A stretch of DNA of 64,000 nt, taken from the NCBI RefSeq assembly GCF_947496485.1, contig NZ_CANMCZ010000002.1, positions 62,001 through 126,000 on the forward strand. Reading direction: 5' to 3'. The DNA is from an uncultured Winogradskyella sp. (GTDB lineage Bacteria > Bacteroidota > Bacteroidia > Flavobacteriales > Flavobacteriaceae). Each line of letters opens with the position of its first letter. Positions within the stretch are counted from its first letter, which is position 1. The position numbers and the translations under genes are program-made. The notes under the pieces were generated by a model that was not told the origin of the DNA, made no database searches, and was given only the letters and a program-made list of their open reading frames with translations. Of this stretch, positions 1 through 9,235 are shown piece by piece.

Positions 1-30
1 ACCAGCACCAAGAACACCAGCTTTTAGCAT
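1..30 (-). CDS. Gfo/Idh/MocA family oxidoreductase, N-terminus only (cut by window edge)
   Basis: Reading the minus strand from the ATG at 28-30 gives MLKAGVLGAG and then runs off the window. This is the first beta strand and the start of a GxGxxG NAD(P)-binding loop, and the wording matches the start of flavobacterial Gfo/Idh/MocA oxidoreductases. It would be transcribed divergently from pcm across the 152-bp gap 31-182. Only ten codons are visible, so the family call rests on the motif and is tentative. Confidence 0.55.
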   Translation of the reverse strand, partial: MLKAGVLGAG

Positions 31-182
31 ATTTTCTGTTTTTAACAAAAATAGGCGTTTTCATTCAGAAATTTAAAAAAGAAAATGGAAAAAACTATGA
101 ATTCTTTAATTGAAGAAAGTTTTAATTCTTCCTTTGAACTTGTATTTCTTTAAATTAATTTAGCGTCAACTAAACTACACTT

Positions 183-824
183 TTGAAAGATACATTTAAG
201 CATCAAGGAATGCGTCAACAATTGGTTGAAACGCTTATTAAAAAAGGAATAAAAGATGAAGCTGTCTTAAAGGCGATTGGTAAAATTCCGAGACATCTTT
301 TTATGGATTCTGGCTTTATAGATCATGCTTATGTTGACAAGGCATTTCCTATAGGTGCAGATCAGACTATTTCTCAACCTTATACAGTTGCTTTTCAAAC
401 GGAATTACTTCAAATTAATCCAGGAGACAAAGTTTTGGAAATAGGAACAGGAAGTGGCTACCAATGTGCTGTTTTAATTGAACTTGGAGCCAAAGTGTAT
501 AGTATAGAACGTCAGCAAGAATTATTCAAAAAAACCTCAAAATTTTTGCCTAAAATCGGCTACAGAGCCAAGAAGCTCATTTTTGGTGATGGTTACAAAG
601 GTTTGCCAGAAGAAGCTCCTTTTGATAGTATTATTGTGACAGCAGGAGCACCATTTGTACCTAAACCATTATTAAGCCAATTAGATATTGGTGGACGTTT
701 AGTGATTCCTGTTGGTGATGATATCCAAGTTATGACGCTATTTATTAGAAAAGGTCCAAAAGAGTTTGAAAAACATGAGTTTGGGGAATTTCGTTTTGTG
801 CCTTTGCTAGAGGATAAGAATTAG
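183..824 (+). CDS. pcm: Protein-L-isoaspartate O-methyltransferase
   Basis: SAM-dependent cytoplasmic repair enzyme that methylates L-isoaspartyl residues in aged proteins. Of 213 residues, the usual length, residues 61-66 (QTISQP) form the conserved active-site segment and 84-94 (VLEIGTGSGYQ) the SAM-binding motif I. The start is a TTG at 183. An ATG lies nine codons in, but the KDTFKHQG segment before it is normal for the family in Flavobacteria, so I keep the TTG. It is divergent from the oxidoreductase fragment at the window edge. Downstream lie two minus-strand accessory genes. Confidence 0.93.
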   Translation: MKDTFKHQGMRQQLVETLIKKGIKDEAVLKAIGKIPRHLFMDSGFIDHAYVDKAFPIGADQTISQPYTVAFQTELLQINPGDKVLEIGTGSGYQCAVLIELGAKVYSIERQQELFKKTSKFLPKIGYRAKKLIFGDGYKGLPEEAPFDSIIVTAGAPFVPKPLLSQLDIGGRLVIPVGDDIQVMTLFIRKGPKEFEKHEFGEFRFVPLLEDKN

Positions 825-852
825 ATTATTATGGTTTTGTGTATCGTTTTAG

Positions 853-876
853 GCAATTAATTACAGAAGGTATTGT
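853..876 (-). repeat. Cassette-boundary-like motif downstream of the LRR gene
   Basis: Read on the minus strand, these 24 bases match 19961-19984 (downstream of the HNH gene) at 20 of 24 positions, including an identical TAATTAATTGC end. Both copies lie just 3' of an accessory gene in that gene's own orientation. This suggests a shared boundary element, seen directly in the sequence. Its function is inferred. Confidence 0.5.
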
Positions 877-882
877 ACCACG

Positions 883-1878
883 TTATATTTTTATATCCCA
901 ACTCCACATTTTTATGCCTTTATCAGTAAGTTCTTTAGTCGTTTTGTCATTAATCCAATGAAAGATATTTGTATATTCAATTGTATTTGATTTCATTAAT
1001 ATCTCCACAGATTGTAATATCAGATTTTTTCTTTCACTTGATTTTGAATTTTCTGCAAATGAGAGTTGTAATAGTTTTAAATTAGGGATTTCTCCGATTA
1101 GTTTAATGTTTTGAAGGCGTAAATTATTATGAATGTGAATTCTTTTTAGTTTTTCCAATTTAGATAAATCTGGTATAGATTCCATTTTTGACATTCCTTC
1201 AAATTCAATTTTTTCGAGATTTTCCAATGAATTTAAGAAATTAAAATTTGGGATTTGACGAACTCGACTAAATTCTATTGATTTTAAATCCATTAGTTTC
1301 GATATTGAATTAAGGTTTTTATAACTGCCAAAACGTAAGTTTAATTCTTGTAGTTTTTTTAATTCAGTCAGAAAGTCCAGATTATCTAATTTTACACCTC
1401 GAAACGTTAGAGTTTTTAAACTCGGTAAATGCTTTATGTTCTCCAATCCTTTTTTCATTCCGTCTACGTACAACGATTCTAAATCCTTGAATTCCTTGAT
1501 AAATGATAAATCAACAGATTTGGATTTAGTTTCTTCAATTCCAAAATGTTTGAGTTTACTGTTAGAATTCAGTTTAGAATAATCTTTTATATGGTATGTA
1601 GCAATCGTAAAATTTCTAATATTTGGAATTAGTTCATAAAAGGATAAATCTTGACATTCGTACCAAACAACTCGTAATCCAATATCAGGATACTTTTTAT
1701 AGAATTCATTAAGTATTTCCCAAGTCAGCCTATTTGGATTTTGAAACTGGAATAGCTGTAATGAGTGAATATTGTCTTCTGCTATGATTTTAGGAATATC
1801 AGATTTTTTGAGGTCGGAATAAATATTAATATTTCCATTGAAATTTCCCCATTTCTTTTTTCTGCTAAATATTCCCAT
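883..1878 (-). CDS. Leucine-rich-repeat protein of unknown role
   Basis: 331 residues with no signal peptide, so probably cytoplasmic. From about residue 100 to 290 it is a series of irregular 21-24-residue leucine-rich repeats, for example LKTLTFRGVKLDNLDFL and LQELNLRFGSYKNLNSI, which usually form a curved protein-binding surface. The N-terminal 90 residues (from MGIFSRKKK) carry no family signature I recognise. It starts at an ATG. The 3' flank carries the boundary-like motif at 853-876, and the 5' flank (about 1900-1920) has a GTGCTACAA segment loosely matched by GTGGTACAA on the gene strand beyond the 3' end, so it may be a mobile single-gene cassette. Confidence 0.7.
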   Translation of the reverse strand: MGIFSRKKKWGNFNGNINIYSDLKKSDIPKIIAEDNIHSLQLFQFQNPNRLTWEILNEFYKKYPDIGLRVVWYECQDLSFYELIPNIRNFTIATYHIKDYSKLNSNSKLKHFGIEETKSKSVDLSFIKEFKDLESLYVDGMKKGLENIKHLPSLKTLTFRGVKLDNLDFLTELKKLQELNLRFGSYKNLNSISKLMDLKSIEFSRVRQIPNFNFLNSLENLEKIEFEGMSKMESIPDLSKLEKLKRIHIHNNLRLQNIKLIGEIPNLKLLQLSFAENSKSSERKNLILQSVEILMKSNTIEYTNIFHWINDKTTKELTDKGIKMWSWDIKI

Positions 1879-1931
1879 TAATTATTTTTGATTTGATCAA
1901 ATGTGCTACAACGGTTAGAATAAAATGCGTT

Positions 1932-2768
1932 TTAATGCTCTTTCTTCATTGTTGTAATACGTTTATTTCTTCTAGCTTTTAATATTGTCTCAAATTCTAC
2001 ACCTTTTTCCTTAAGACTTTCTGAATCAATTATTTCTCTTTGGTCTAAGAGATATGTTTTTTCATATTCGGAACTAGATAATTTCAAGCCTAAAAACTCC
2101 TCAATCTTATTTTTCTTATCAATATTTTCATCAGTAATTATAATGATAAGTGGTAATTGAAATGTCCCAACCGAAATTCGATTTGTGTGGAATTTCATAT
2201 ACTTTTTAAATTCAGGGGGATGTAAAATTTTGTTATTGAAATTAAGAGATTGAAATAGATTTGGATAAAACTTTTTAAAATCGATGTGTTGAGCATCATC
2301 GACGATTCCATGCAATTTTTCAGCATAAATTTCTTGATAAAGAATTTGATTTAATGGTCTTAAAACTTGTAAGACCGCTGTATCCATTTTATCAACAATT
2401 CCAATATCACTTGGATTATAATTTGATGCTAAATATCTTGTATCTGCTGATCTATTTAAATCCTTACATAAGCGTTCTAAGACGTCCAAACAAAAAGGGT
2501 CAAGGGTATCAAAAAACCTATTGACTCTGTCTACAGCTTTAAGTTTACTTAATAATTTAGTTAAATTATGACCTTCTTTATGCGTTTTTTGGTTTGATAA
2601 AAGTAGTGCACATTTAATATATTTTTCCAAACTTTGAGCGCCAGCAAAGTCACAAATCATTTTATATTGCATTTCCAAAAATTCAAGAAATCTAAAGCTC
2701 AAATAATCACTATCAGCAATGGAATGAAATTGTTTACTTTTATATTTAACGAATTCTTTTAAAGTCAA
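1932..2768 (-). CDS. HEPN-like hypothetical protein
   Basis: 278 residues and not recognised with certainty. Residues 46-73 (SLEKYIKCALLL, then GHNLTKLL) have the look of HEPN domains: a helix with K-x-x-x-L-L-L followed by G-H-x-L-x-x-L. Residues 106-112 (RSADTRY) could be the second half of that fold. HEPN proteins are often RNases or toxin-type defence components, so a defence role is possible, but it is inference. The C-terminal half is lysine-rich and unassigned. The start is a TTG at 2768; the next in-frame ATG is 32 codons in and would cut off the first helix. It is followed on the same strand by the LRR gene and preceded closely by the S15 peptidase. Confidence 0.55.
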   Translation of the reverse strand: MTLKEFVKYKSKQFHSIADSDYLSFRFLEFLEMQYKMICDFAGAQSLEKYIKCALLLSNQKTHKEGHNLTKLLSKLKAVDRVNRFFDTLDPFCLDVLERLCKDLNRSADTRYLASNYNPSDIGIVDKMDTAVLQVLRPLNQILYQEIYAEKLHGIVDDAQHIDFKKFYPNLFQSLNFNNKILHPPEFKKYMKFHTNRISVGTFQLPLIIIITDENIDKKNKIEEFLGLKLSSSEYEKTYLLDQREIIDSESLKEKGVEFETILKARRNKRITTMKKEH

Positions 2769-2788
2769 TTTTTCTATGTATTACAACA

Positions 2789-4618
2789 CTACTCATTAAA
2801 AGCACCTTTACCACCAACAACTGGAAGTGTTAAACTCGTTTTATGTAACTGGATAGTTAACTCAGTTCCTGCTTCTGGGTGTAGTGTATATTCTTTATCA
2901 CTAGAGAATATCATAAATCCTATTTGTTGTCCAGCTTTTATAATTTGATCATCTGGTTGTAAATCAAAAGTTATGGTATAGTCTTTCCCAACAACTAAAT
3001 CTTCTTCTTTAGTCAAAGAATTGTGATTTTTTGGATCTGCCCAACCACGAGTTATGATATTATCAGTGATTTTTTTTGCATCATCTTCCCAAGGTAGAGA
3101 TACGATCCAAACAGATAAGTTTGCTGCTGGTTTACTACTTGCTAATGAAATGGTAACTTGTGGTACTCCAGAAATATGAAGATCCTCTTTTAGTTTTGGT
3201 GTTACATATAAAAGTCTATGTTTTGAGCTAGTTGCTTTTGCATGTTCACTACCAGAAATAGTAGCATCATCAGAAAACATTTCTCCTGCATCCTCGACTT
3301 TATTGAGTGTTAAACCACCAATAGATTTTCCTCCAGAAGTTAAATTTAATGTAACATCTTCTGCATCGGGATTTGGATAATCTTTATAAGCTGTTGGTTG
3401 TTGTCTGTCATCATATTCTCTAACGATGTAAGCCTTGTTTTCTTCTTTTTCAACTCCGTTATCAATGCCATGTAAGTATTTCGTAAACCATTTGTTCATC
3501 ATCGATGTTGGAGGTGGTCCACCATGTCCATTTTGATGATAGTAAATCATAGTTGGTAATCCTTTTTCTTTTGCTGCTTTGTAGATTCTGTAGCTGTGCT
3601 CTGGCATTACATTCCAGTCGTTAAAACCATGAGACATCAATAATGCGGCTTTCATGTTGTCCATTTGATTGAGGTAATCTCTACCAGCCCAAAAATCATT
3701 ATAATCTCCAGTTTCTCTGTCCATACCGTTCTTCATTTCGGTATCTCTAACTGTTTTGTTATTGTATTCGCGATTGTCTTCATCTCCACTGTGTACAAAA
3801 TCGTAAAGTACATCGATATCTTCGCCTAAGTAACCACCAGGTGAACGCACTAAACCATTAGAACGATAGTAATGATAATACGATGTGTTTGGCGCAATAG
3901 GAATTATAGCTTCCAAGCCTTCAACTCCAGTAGTTGCTGCAGCTAAGGGCAAAGTTCCATTATAAGATGTACCAGTCATGCCTACTTTTCCGGTGGACCA
4001 ATAGGCTTTTACTTCTTCTTCTCCATCGCGCTCAGTGTAGCCTTTAGCTCTTCCACATAACCAATCGATAACCGCTTTTGGTGCTAGAGATTCATTAGCT
4101 CCTCCAATTGTTGGTGCTCCATCAGATAAACCTGTTCCTGGCGACGACGAGTGTACGACGATATAACCTCTTGGCACCCATTTTCTGATATGTGAGTTAG
4201 ATATTATTGGACGTTGTCCTCGTCTTTGCACTTCAGGATGAAAACGTTCTTCTCCGATATCTCCAAGCTCATGTTTTACATTCCACATAGTTCCTGGTGC
4301 ATCAGCAGCCACACCTGCAAAATAAGGACTGGTAACATATATTACTGGTAGTTTTAAGCTTTCGCTTTCAGTTTGCTCTGGTCGTGTTACGGACACATGC
4401 ATTCGGTCTGGTTCTCCATCACCATCAGTATCAAATTCCGTTTCCACCCATAAATCGTGTCTAATATATGATTTAGCATCGCTAAAGGCTTCTACAATTT
4501 GAGCTTCACCATCTTTAAAGATTGGTGTTGTCTTTTCGGCTGCATTTTGAGCACAACTTAAAATTGAGATCGTTAATGCTAGTGTTAGTAATGAATTTGA
4601 TTTTATTGAGAATGTCAT
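2789..4618 (-). CDS. S15 (Xaa-Pro dipeptidyl-peptidase type) lipoprotein
   Basis: 609-residue exported serine hydrolase of the S15/CocE class, predicted to remove Xaa-Pro dipeptides or act on related substrates in the periplasm or at the cell surface. The signal peptide ends in a lipobox with Cys22 (ILSC). The nucleophile elbow GTSYNG at 216-221 puts the serine at 218. The acid residue is probably the Asp in GFNDWNVMP and the base the His in HQNGHGGPP. A PepX C-terminal jelly roll occupies roughly residues 410-600. A calcium-site-like DTDGDGEPD lies near residue 68. It appears to be transcribed alone after the 355-bp gap upstream. Confidence 0.85.
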   Translation of the reverse strand: MTFSIKSNSLLTLALTISILSCAQNAAEKTTPIFKDGEAQIVEAFSDAKSYIRHDLWVETEFDTDGDGEPDRMHVSVTRPEQTESESLKLPVIYVTSPYFAGVAADAPGTMWNVKHELGDIGEERFHPEVQRRGQRPIISNSHIRKWVPRGYIVVHSSSPGTGLSDGAPTIGGANESLAPKAVIDWLCGRAKGYTERDGEEEVKAYWSTGKVGMTGTSYNGTLPLAAATTGVEGLEAIIPIAPNTSYYHYYRSNGLVRSPGGYLGEDIDVLYDFVHSGDEDNREYNNKTVRDTEMKNGMDRETGDYNDFWAGRDYLNQMDNMKAALLMSHGFNDWNVMPEHSYRIYKAAKEKGLPTMIYYHQNGHGGPPPTSMMNKWFTKYLHGIDNGVEKEENKAYIVREYDDRQQPTAYKDYPNPDAEDVTLNLTSGGKSIGGLTLNKVEDAGEMFSDDATISGSEHAKATSSKHRLLYVTPKLKEDLHISGVPQVTISLASSKPAANLSVWIVSLPWEDDAKKITDNIITRGWADPKNHNSLTKEEDLVVGKDYTITFDLQPDDQIIKAGQQIGFMIFSSDKEYTLHPEAGTELTIQLHKTSLTLPVVGGKGAFNE

Positions 4619-4973
4619 GTAAGAATGTTTTTTTACTTTGATAAATGTAAGGAGTAAACTTTAGAACTCAAATTTGTTAAAGGGTTGTTTTAGTATTAAA
4701 TAATTCTCTCTTCATTTTGTCTTGATACAAAACGAATCAAAAAATCAAAACGATTTGTTAGGAAATTGCAAGCACCATTCGCTAATGCATTAATAATTTT
4801 ATTTCTCTTGAAATTGAGATTTCAATCCTAGTGTAATTTATTCAACAATTTTTGAAGCTCATTATTTCTGAAAATCGTTGCTTCCGACTATGTCGGAACT
4901 TCAAGTAATAATAATCTATTAGTTTTGATTTGAAAGTCAAATAATAATATCGCTTCTAGTTTTTATTTTTAAA
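4619..4973. other. 355-bp gene-free gap with short imperfect hairpins
   Basis: No convincing coding sequence on either strand. It should hold the promoter of the S15 peptidase gene. An imperfect hairpin pairs GTCTTGAT (4719-4726) with ATCAAAAC (4744-4751), one mismatch, and a perfect 7-bp hairpin TTCCGAC-TAT-GTCGGAA lies near 4886-4902. Both look like decayed extragenic elements rather than terminators because no T-run follows. Confidence 0.4.
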
Positions 4974-5495
4974 TCATTGCTTGGGTAAATACTCCTCAGG
5001 AATAGGGTTTTCCTCAGATTCTTGCATCCAATAGATATTTATAACCCACCAGCGTTTACCGTCATTTAGTAGTTGAATGCTGTTGATGCCTCTCATAAAC
5101 GGTTCTTCGTCGCTTTTAGATTTATAAGACTCGTAGGTGCTAAAGACTTGCGTAATATTGCCAAAGGCCTGAACCGTTCTATTGATTTCTATTTCATGGA
5201 ATCCATTTTCTACCAACCATTCTCCAGCAGTTTTTATATAATCATCTGGTGACATATAGCGTGCGTTAATTTCACCTTTTGGGCTTTTTCCGGTAGGAAT
5301 TAGCTTAGCATCTTTGTGAAATAAATATTTGAATAAATTCCAATCACGTTTTACGCCCTTATCTCCAGAAATTACTGCATATAGAGTTTCAATAGTACTA
5401 TCTAATGTAGCAACTTGCTTTGAGTAGTCTTTTGTTTCTTGAGCGGATAAAGTAACAGTTAAAACTAATAGTAGTGTTGAGATTGTAGTTTTCAT
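4974..5495 (-). CDS. Secreted SnoaL/NTF2-like protein
   Basis: 173 residues with a signal peptide ending LSAQ (about residue 19). The mature part has the alternating helix and sheet pattern of the NTF2/SnoaL cone fold: RDWNLFKYLFHKDAKLIP near the start and a final strand with WWVINIYWMQE. Proteins of this kind in Flavobacteria are periplasmic or secreted and of unknown substrate; no catalytic residues can be assigned. It lies on the same strand as the lipoprotein gene at 5519-6064, with a gap of about 23 bp, so the two may be co-transcribed. Confidence 0.75.
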   Translation of the reverse strand: MKTTISTLLLVLTVTLSAQETKDYSKQVATLDSTIETLYAVISGDKGVKRDWNLFKYLFHKDAKLIPTGKSPKGEINARYMSPDDYIKTAGEWLVENGFHEIEINRTVQAFGNITQVFSTYESYKSKSDEEPFMRGINSIQLLNDGKRWWVINIYWMQESEENPIPEEYLPKQ

Positions 5496-5518
5496 AAATT
5501 AAAGTTATAGTATTTATT

Positions 5519-6064
5519 TTAGTCTCCAAGTTGTTCTTTCTTTATTAAATACCATTTTCCATTTTTACCAGAAAAATAATATTTTGAATCACCACCAGTT
5601 TCAACTCCATACCAATGAATAACGCGCTCGTTAGTTGGTCTCAAATTCAAATCAAAGTTATCATATATCTGAGTTCTTTCGCTAGCGGTATTAATATAGA
5701 ATGAATTATATTTCCAATGTTCTTTTGTTAATTTGATAGTATCAATATCTCCTCCTAATTGATCTTTCCATGTTATATATTCTAGGGGAAAATTTATTCT
5801 TTCAAGCTGAAATGTAGAATCAGTCATAAAGTTCCAAAAGAATGAACTGAACTTTTCGTTATTATAAACCACCTGGTATTTTTTTCTTACCTCAGTTTTT
5901 ATTTTAATTTCTTTTTTTAGTAATTGTACTTTACTGTTTGAGTTAGCTAATTCTGTTTTTAGACTATCTATCGTTTTTTTAAAGTCAACATTATTAGTCT
6001 TTATTTTCTTATTACAACTAATAATTAAGCACATAAATGGGATAAACAAAATAAATATTCTCAT
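5519..6064 (-). CDS. Hypothetical lipoprotein with a short coiled coil
   Basis: 181 residues. The N-terminus has a lipoprotein signal with LIISC, so Cys17 is probably acylated. Residues about 28-60 (IDSLKTELANSNSKVQLLKKE and following, lysine-rich) are heptad-like and likely form a coiled coil. The C-terminal 110 residues are rich in aromatic residues and beta-prone but not recognised. It sits between the SnoaL-like gene and the DUF5686 gene on the same strand, 21-23 bp from each, consistent with an operon. Confidence 0.6.
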   Translation of the reverse strand: MRIFILFIPFMCLIISCNKKIKTNNVDFKKTIDSLKTELANSNSKVQLLKKEIKIKTEVRKKYQVVYNNEKFSSFFWNFMTDSTFQLERINFPLEYITWKDQLGGDIDTIKLTKEHWKYNSFYINTASERTQIYDNFDLNLRPTNERVIHWYGVETGGDSKYYFSGKNGKWYLIKKEQLGD

Positions 6065-6085
6065 GTACTTAAATTTTGTTTAAAG

Positions 6086-8551
6086 TTAAAAGAATTTCAA
6101 CCCAAACAAAATGGCATCACTCTGAAATCCACTTTGGTATGATCTTATATAGTCAACTCTTAAGAATCTCCATTTTCCCCAGCCAATGTTATCTATACCA
6201 ATGCTATACTCTTGGTAAGGTTTAAAATCTGGAGTGGCTAATAGATGAGCTCCTACAACTAAATTGAAGTTGAGCTTGTTGAGTAATGGTACTTTTCCGA
6301 GAAGAAAGCCATTAAAATCGTGCTCGGCATGTGCTTCTAAATAGGCGTCGTTTGTACTAGCAGCATAATATGGCAAATTATTAAATACGTTGGTATAATT
6401 ACCTTCTGTGCTCACATGGGTTTGATTACCATTAAAGTGCTGATAATCCATAAAAGCGATATCATCTGGGTTAAAGAACTTCCCAGCTCTAAGATTATAT
6501 CTAAAACGACCTTTGTCTGCGATGTTAAAAGATTGGTATAATCTTGCTTTTATTTGGTCAAAATTATAATTGTTATTTGTAGCGCCAAATCCTTTTTCGT
6601 AACTCAATACTAAAGTTGGGTACTTGTCACTACCAACATTAAATTTACTATCAGGATAGCTTAGATACTCTTGTCCAAAATTAATACGAGCATTAACATT
6701 AGCTTTTACAATGTTATGTGTTTCGAAAGGTGCAACTCCGTAAGCCGTTTCATCTAATGGATTGTTGCTGGTGTAGACATCATTTTCTTCATTGGTAAAA
6801 ACCTGATCTGTAGTATTAAATAGTGGACTTCGCTTTTCGTAACTTAGACCAGCATAAAATCTAAATCCATTAAATAGCTCTTCAGAGTAATTAAGTTGTA
6901 GAAAGCTTTTGTCATAAAATTTCATATAATTATCCTCAAAAAACAAGGTGCTTATTGAGTTGATAAAAGGTGTGATAGGTTCTGAAGGGTTAAACTGAAC
7001 AGCACTAACTCCTCCAGAAAGCGTTAGAAATGCTCTGCTTGTATTGTTGAATTTATAAGTTAACGCACCTGTTGCTCTCAGTCTGTCATCTGAAAACCCA
7101 TATTGTAGATTTGCACTTGCACTAAAGAAACGTTTAAAATCATCATAGCTTTTTGTGAAGAATATATTCGCTTTAGCATTATAACCTTGTACTGTATTAA
7201 AGTTGACACCCAAAATCGGAATATCGAATCCAACACGATAATCTTTGTGAGAATTTTGATAGGTGTAACCTAGAATATTAGTCAACTTAAACTTATTGTT
7301 CACACGGTCAATGGAATCTAAATATGGTCTAGATTCCTTTAAAATTTGGATACTATCCTTTTTAATATAATCTGTACGTTCTTCTAATGTTAGAGGCACT
7401 GGTCTAATCGTGTTCCAGAAAAGTGAATCTTTTTTATTGGCTTCGTTTTCAAAAGCTACTAACTCTCGTCCAAAGTCTTTTCGAGTTAAACCCGAATTAA
7501 ATTCGTAATTACTGTAAACAGCTGTAAAACGACCGTCTCCTTTTATACCCAAAAACTTGTATTTGAAATCGAGACTTTGAGAAATTTTAGCCCAAATATT
7601 ATTAGTTTCAGAATAGGAAAAGCTTTGTTTTATTGATAGAATATCTGCAGCAGGAATCCGCGCTTGCACACCTGTAATGTCTAGTTCTATAGCATATATA
7701 GTCCATTGATCTTCAACTATATAAATGTTTCCTGAAAAAATGGGGTCATTTTTGCGTTTCGGAATGACATTGATTTTGTTGATTAAGTTGCCTCTATCAT
7801 CATAAAAGACTCCTTCTAATTTATAGCGATAATAACTAAACGCATTATTGGCAATTGGTGAAATGATTTCGTTACCAAATTCTATAGTATTGTTGTAAAA
7901 ATTATAATCTACATCAATAGCATTGTTGAAGCTAAAACCACTGCTGTTACCACTCACTTTAGAGGCTGTGATTTTCTCTTTTAGCTTATTGGGTCTTAAA
8001 AATTGAATTTTAGAAATGGTCTCAGATAAATAAATGATTCCGCTACGTGTAGAGTCTAATCCACCTCCTAAATCACCTACCTCTTGACCTAATATTTTTT
8101 CTGGTGCATCTTTTATTCTAATTAATCCTCTGGAGTAAAAATCAGCTTTGAAAGAGTTTATTTTTTCAAGATTTTCTTTCCGCATAGCTATAGCTTTTCG
8201 CATAATTGCATTTGCAGGATTAACTTCTGAGTTTACGGTTACTTCGCCTAATGAAACGGACTCTTCCTCTAAAGTAATATCAATTGTATAAGGAAACTTA
8301 TCTATAGCGATTTTCTTCTTTACAGTTTTGTAACCTAAATAGGTGTAAACTATAGTATAGGTTTTTTTCTCTGAAATATTGAGCTCATAATAGCCGTCAT
8401 TGTTACTAGTTGTGCCTTTATAGGTGTTTTCTATTAAGATATTTACAAAGGGAAGTGGTTCATTTTTTTGGTTGGTAATGGTTCCAACGATTTGAGCTGA
8501 AACTAAAGTGCTAAAAGCAATAAAAAAGAGGCTGAGTAAATTTTTAGTCAT
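6086..8551 (-). CDS. DUF5686 outer-membrane protein with carboxypeptidase-like regulatory domain
   Basis: 821 residues from the ATG at 8551. A start 12 codons earlier is possible, but only the chosen one gives a normal signal peptide (MTKNLLSLFF to VSAQ). Residues about 20-100 form a carboxypeptidase-D regulatory-like beta sandwich (VGTITNQKNEPLPFVNILI, then LEEESVSLGEVTV). The rest is the DUF5686 region, ending in aromatic strands and FGLKFF, typical of an outer-membrane barrel with terminal Phe. Function is unknown. It is the first gene of a probable minus-strand run continuing to 4974. Confidence 0.85.
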   Translation of the reverse strand: MTKNLLSLFFIAFSTLVSAQIVGTITNQKNEPLPFVNILIENTYKGTTSNNDGYYELNISEKKTYTIVYTYLGYKTVKKKIAIDKFPYTIDITLEEESVSLGEVTVNSEVNPANAIMRKAIAMRKENLEKINSFKADFYSRGLIRIKDAPEKILGQEVGDLGGGLDSTRSGIIYLSETISKIQFLRPNKLKEKITASKVSGNSSGFSFNNAIDVDYNFYNNTIEFGNEIISPIANNAFSYYRYKLEGVFYDDRGNLINKINVIPKRKNDPIFSGNIYIVEDQWTIYAIELDITGVQARIPAADILSIKQSFSYSETNNIWAKISQSLDFKYKFLGIKGDGRFTAVYSNYEFNSGLTRKDFGRELVAFENEANKKDSLFWNTIRPVPLTLEERTDYIKKDSIQILKESRPYLDSIDRVNNKFKLTNILGYTYQNSHKDYRVGFDIPILGVNFNTVQGYNAKANIFFTKSYDDFKRFFSASANLQYGFSDDRLRATGALTYKFNNTSRAFLTLSGGVSAVQFNPSEPITPFINSISTLFFEDNYMKFYDKSFLQLNYSEELFNGFRFYAGLSYEKRSPLFNTTDQVFTNEENDVYTSNNPLDETAYGVAPFETHNIVKANVNARINFGQEYLSYPDSKFNVGSDKYPTLVLSYEKGFGATNNNYNFDQIKARLYQSFNIADKGRFRYNLRAGKFFNPDDIAFMDYQHFNGNQTHVSTEGNYTNVFNNLPYYAASTNDAYLEAHAEHDFNGFLLGKVPLLNKLNFNLVVGAHLLATPDFKPYQEYSIGIDNIGWGKWRFLRVDYIRSYQSGFQSDAILFGLKFF

Positions 8552-8665
8552 AGTGTATGATTGATGATTATATGTATATAGACGCATTTTTTAAACAAAT
8601 GGTTGCCTATAATGTTTCAAACATAGAGTAAAAAAACACTTATAAAAGTTATAACAATCTTAAAG

Positions 8666-9124
8666 TTATCGGAAATCTTTCTTAATACGATCTAAATTAC
8701 GCTTGTTATCACGATCCTTAATCGTTTCTCGTTTATCGTAAAGTTTTTTACCCTTCGCTAGCGCTATGGTTAGTTTTGCAAAACCTTTGTCATTAATGAA
8801 TAAGCGTAAAGGAATGATGGCATTACCTTTAATATCCATTTCCTTTTTAAGCTTTTTAAGCTCCTTTCTATTGAGCAATAACTTACGCTCTGCTTTTGGT
8901 TTGTGGTTGTAGTAGTTGCCGAAGGCATACTCTTCAACGGTCATGTTAATGACAAACAATTCTTCTCTGTCATTAAACTCGCAGAAACTTTCGGCAATAG
9001 AAGCCTTGCCAGATCTGATGGATTTTATTTCAGTTCCGGTAAGTACAATTCCAGCAGTATATTTATCTAATATCTCGTACTGAAATTTTGCCTTTTTGTT
9101 AAGTATGTTAACCGTTTTTTGCAT
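8666..9124 (-). CDS. smpB: SsrA-binding protein SmpB
   Basis: 152-residue tmRNA partner for trans-translation and rescue of stalled ribosomes. It has the family landmarks: NKKAKFQYEILD at the N-terminus, GIVLTGTEIKSIRSGKASI, and the lysine/arginine-rich tail ending DRIKKDFR. The start is ATG 9124, giving MQKTVNILN. A second ATG three codons upstream would add MSS and is less usual. A TAnnTTTG-like box on the minus strand lies at 9131-9138. Confidence 0.95.
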   Translation of the reverse strand: MQKTVNILNKKAKFQYEILDKYTAGIVLTGTEIKSIRSGKASIAESFCEFNDREELFVINMTVEEYAFGNYYNHKPKAERKLLLNRKELKKLKKEMDIKGNAIIPLRLFINDKGFAKLTIALAKGKKLYDKRETIKDRDNKRNLDRIKKDFR

Positions 9125-9130
9125 GGATGA

Positions 9131-9138
9131 CAAAGGTA
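9131..9138 (-). promoter_or_regulatory. Possible -7 box for smpB
   Basis: Minus-strand TACCTTTG fits the Bacteroidota -7 consensus TAnnTTTG. It is very close to the start (7 bp), which would leave almost no leader, and no TTG was found at the usual distance, so support is weak. Confidence 0.25.
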
Positions 9139-9235
9139 GTTTTTAAAGTTAAAAGTTAAAACTTTATTAGCTTAAAGTAAACTGCGTAATCTTATTCATA
9201 ATTTTACGACTCTAAAATCTAAATTACTTGTTTAT

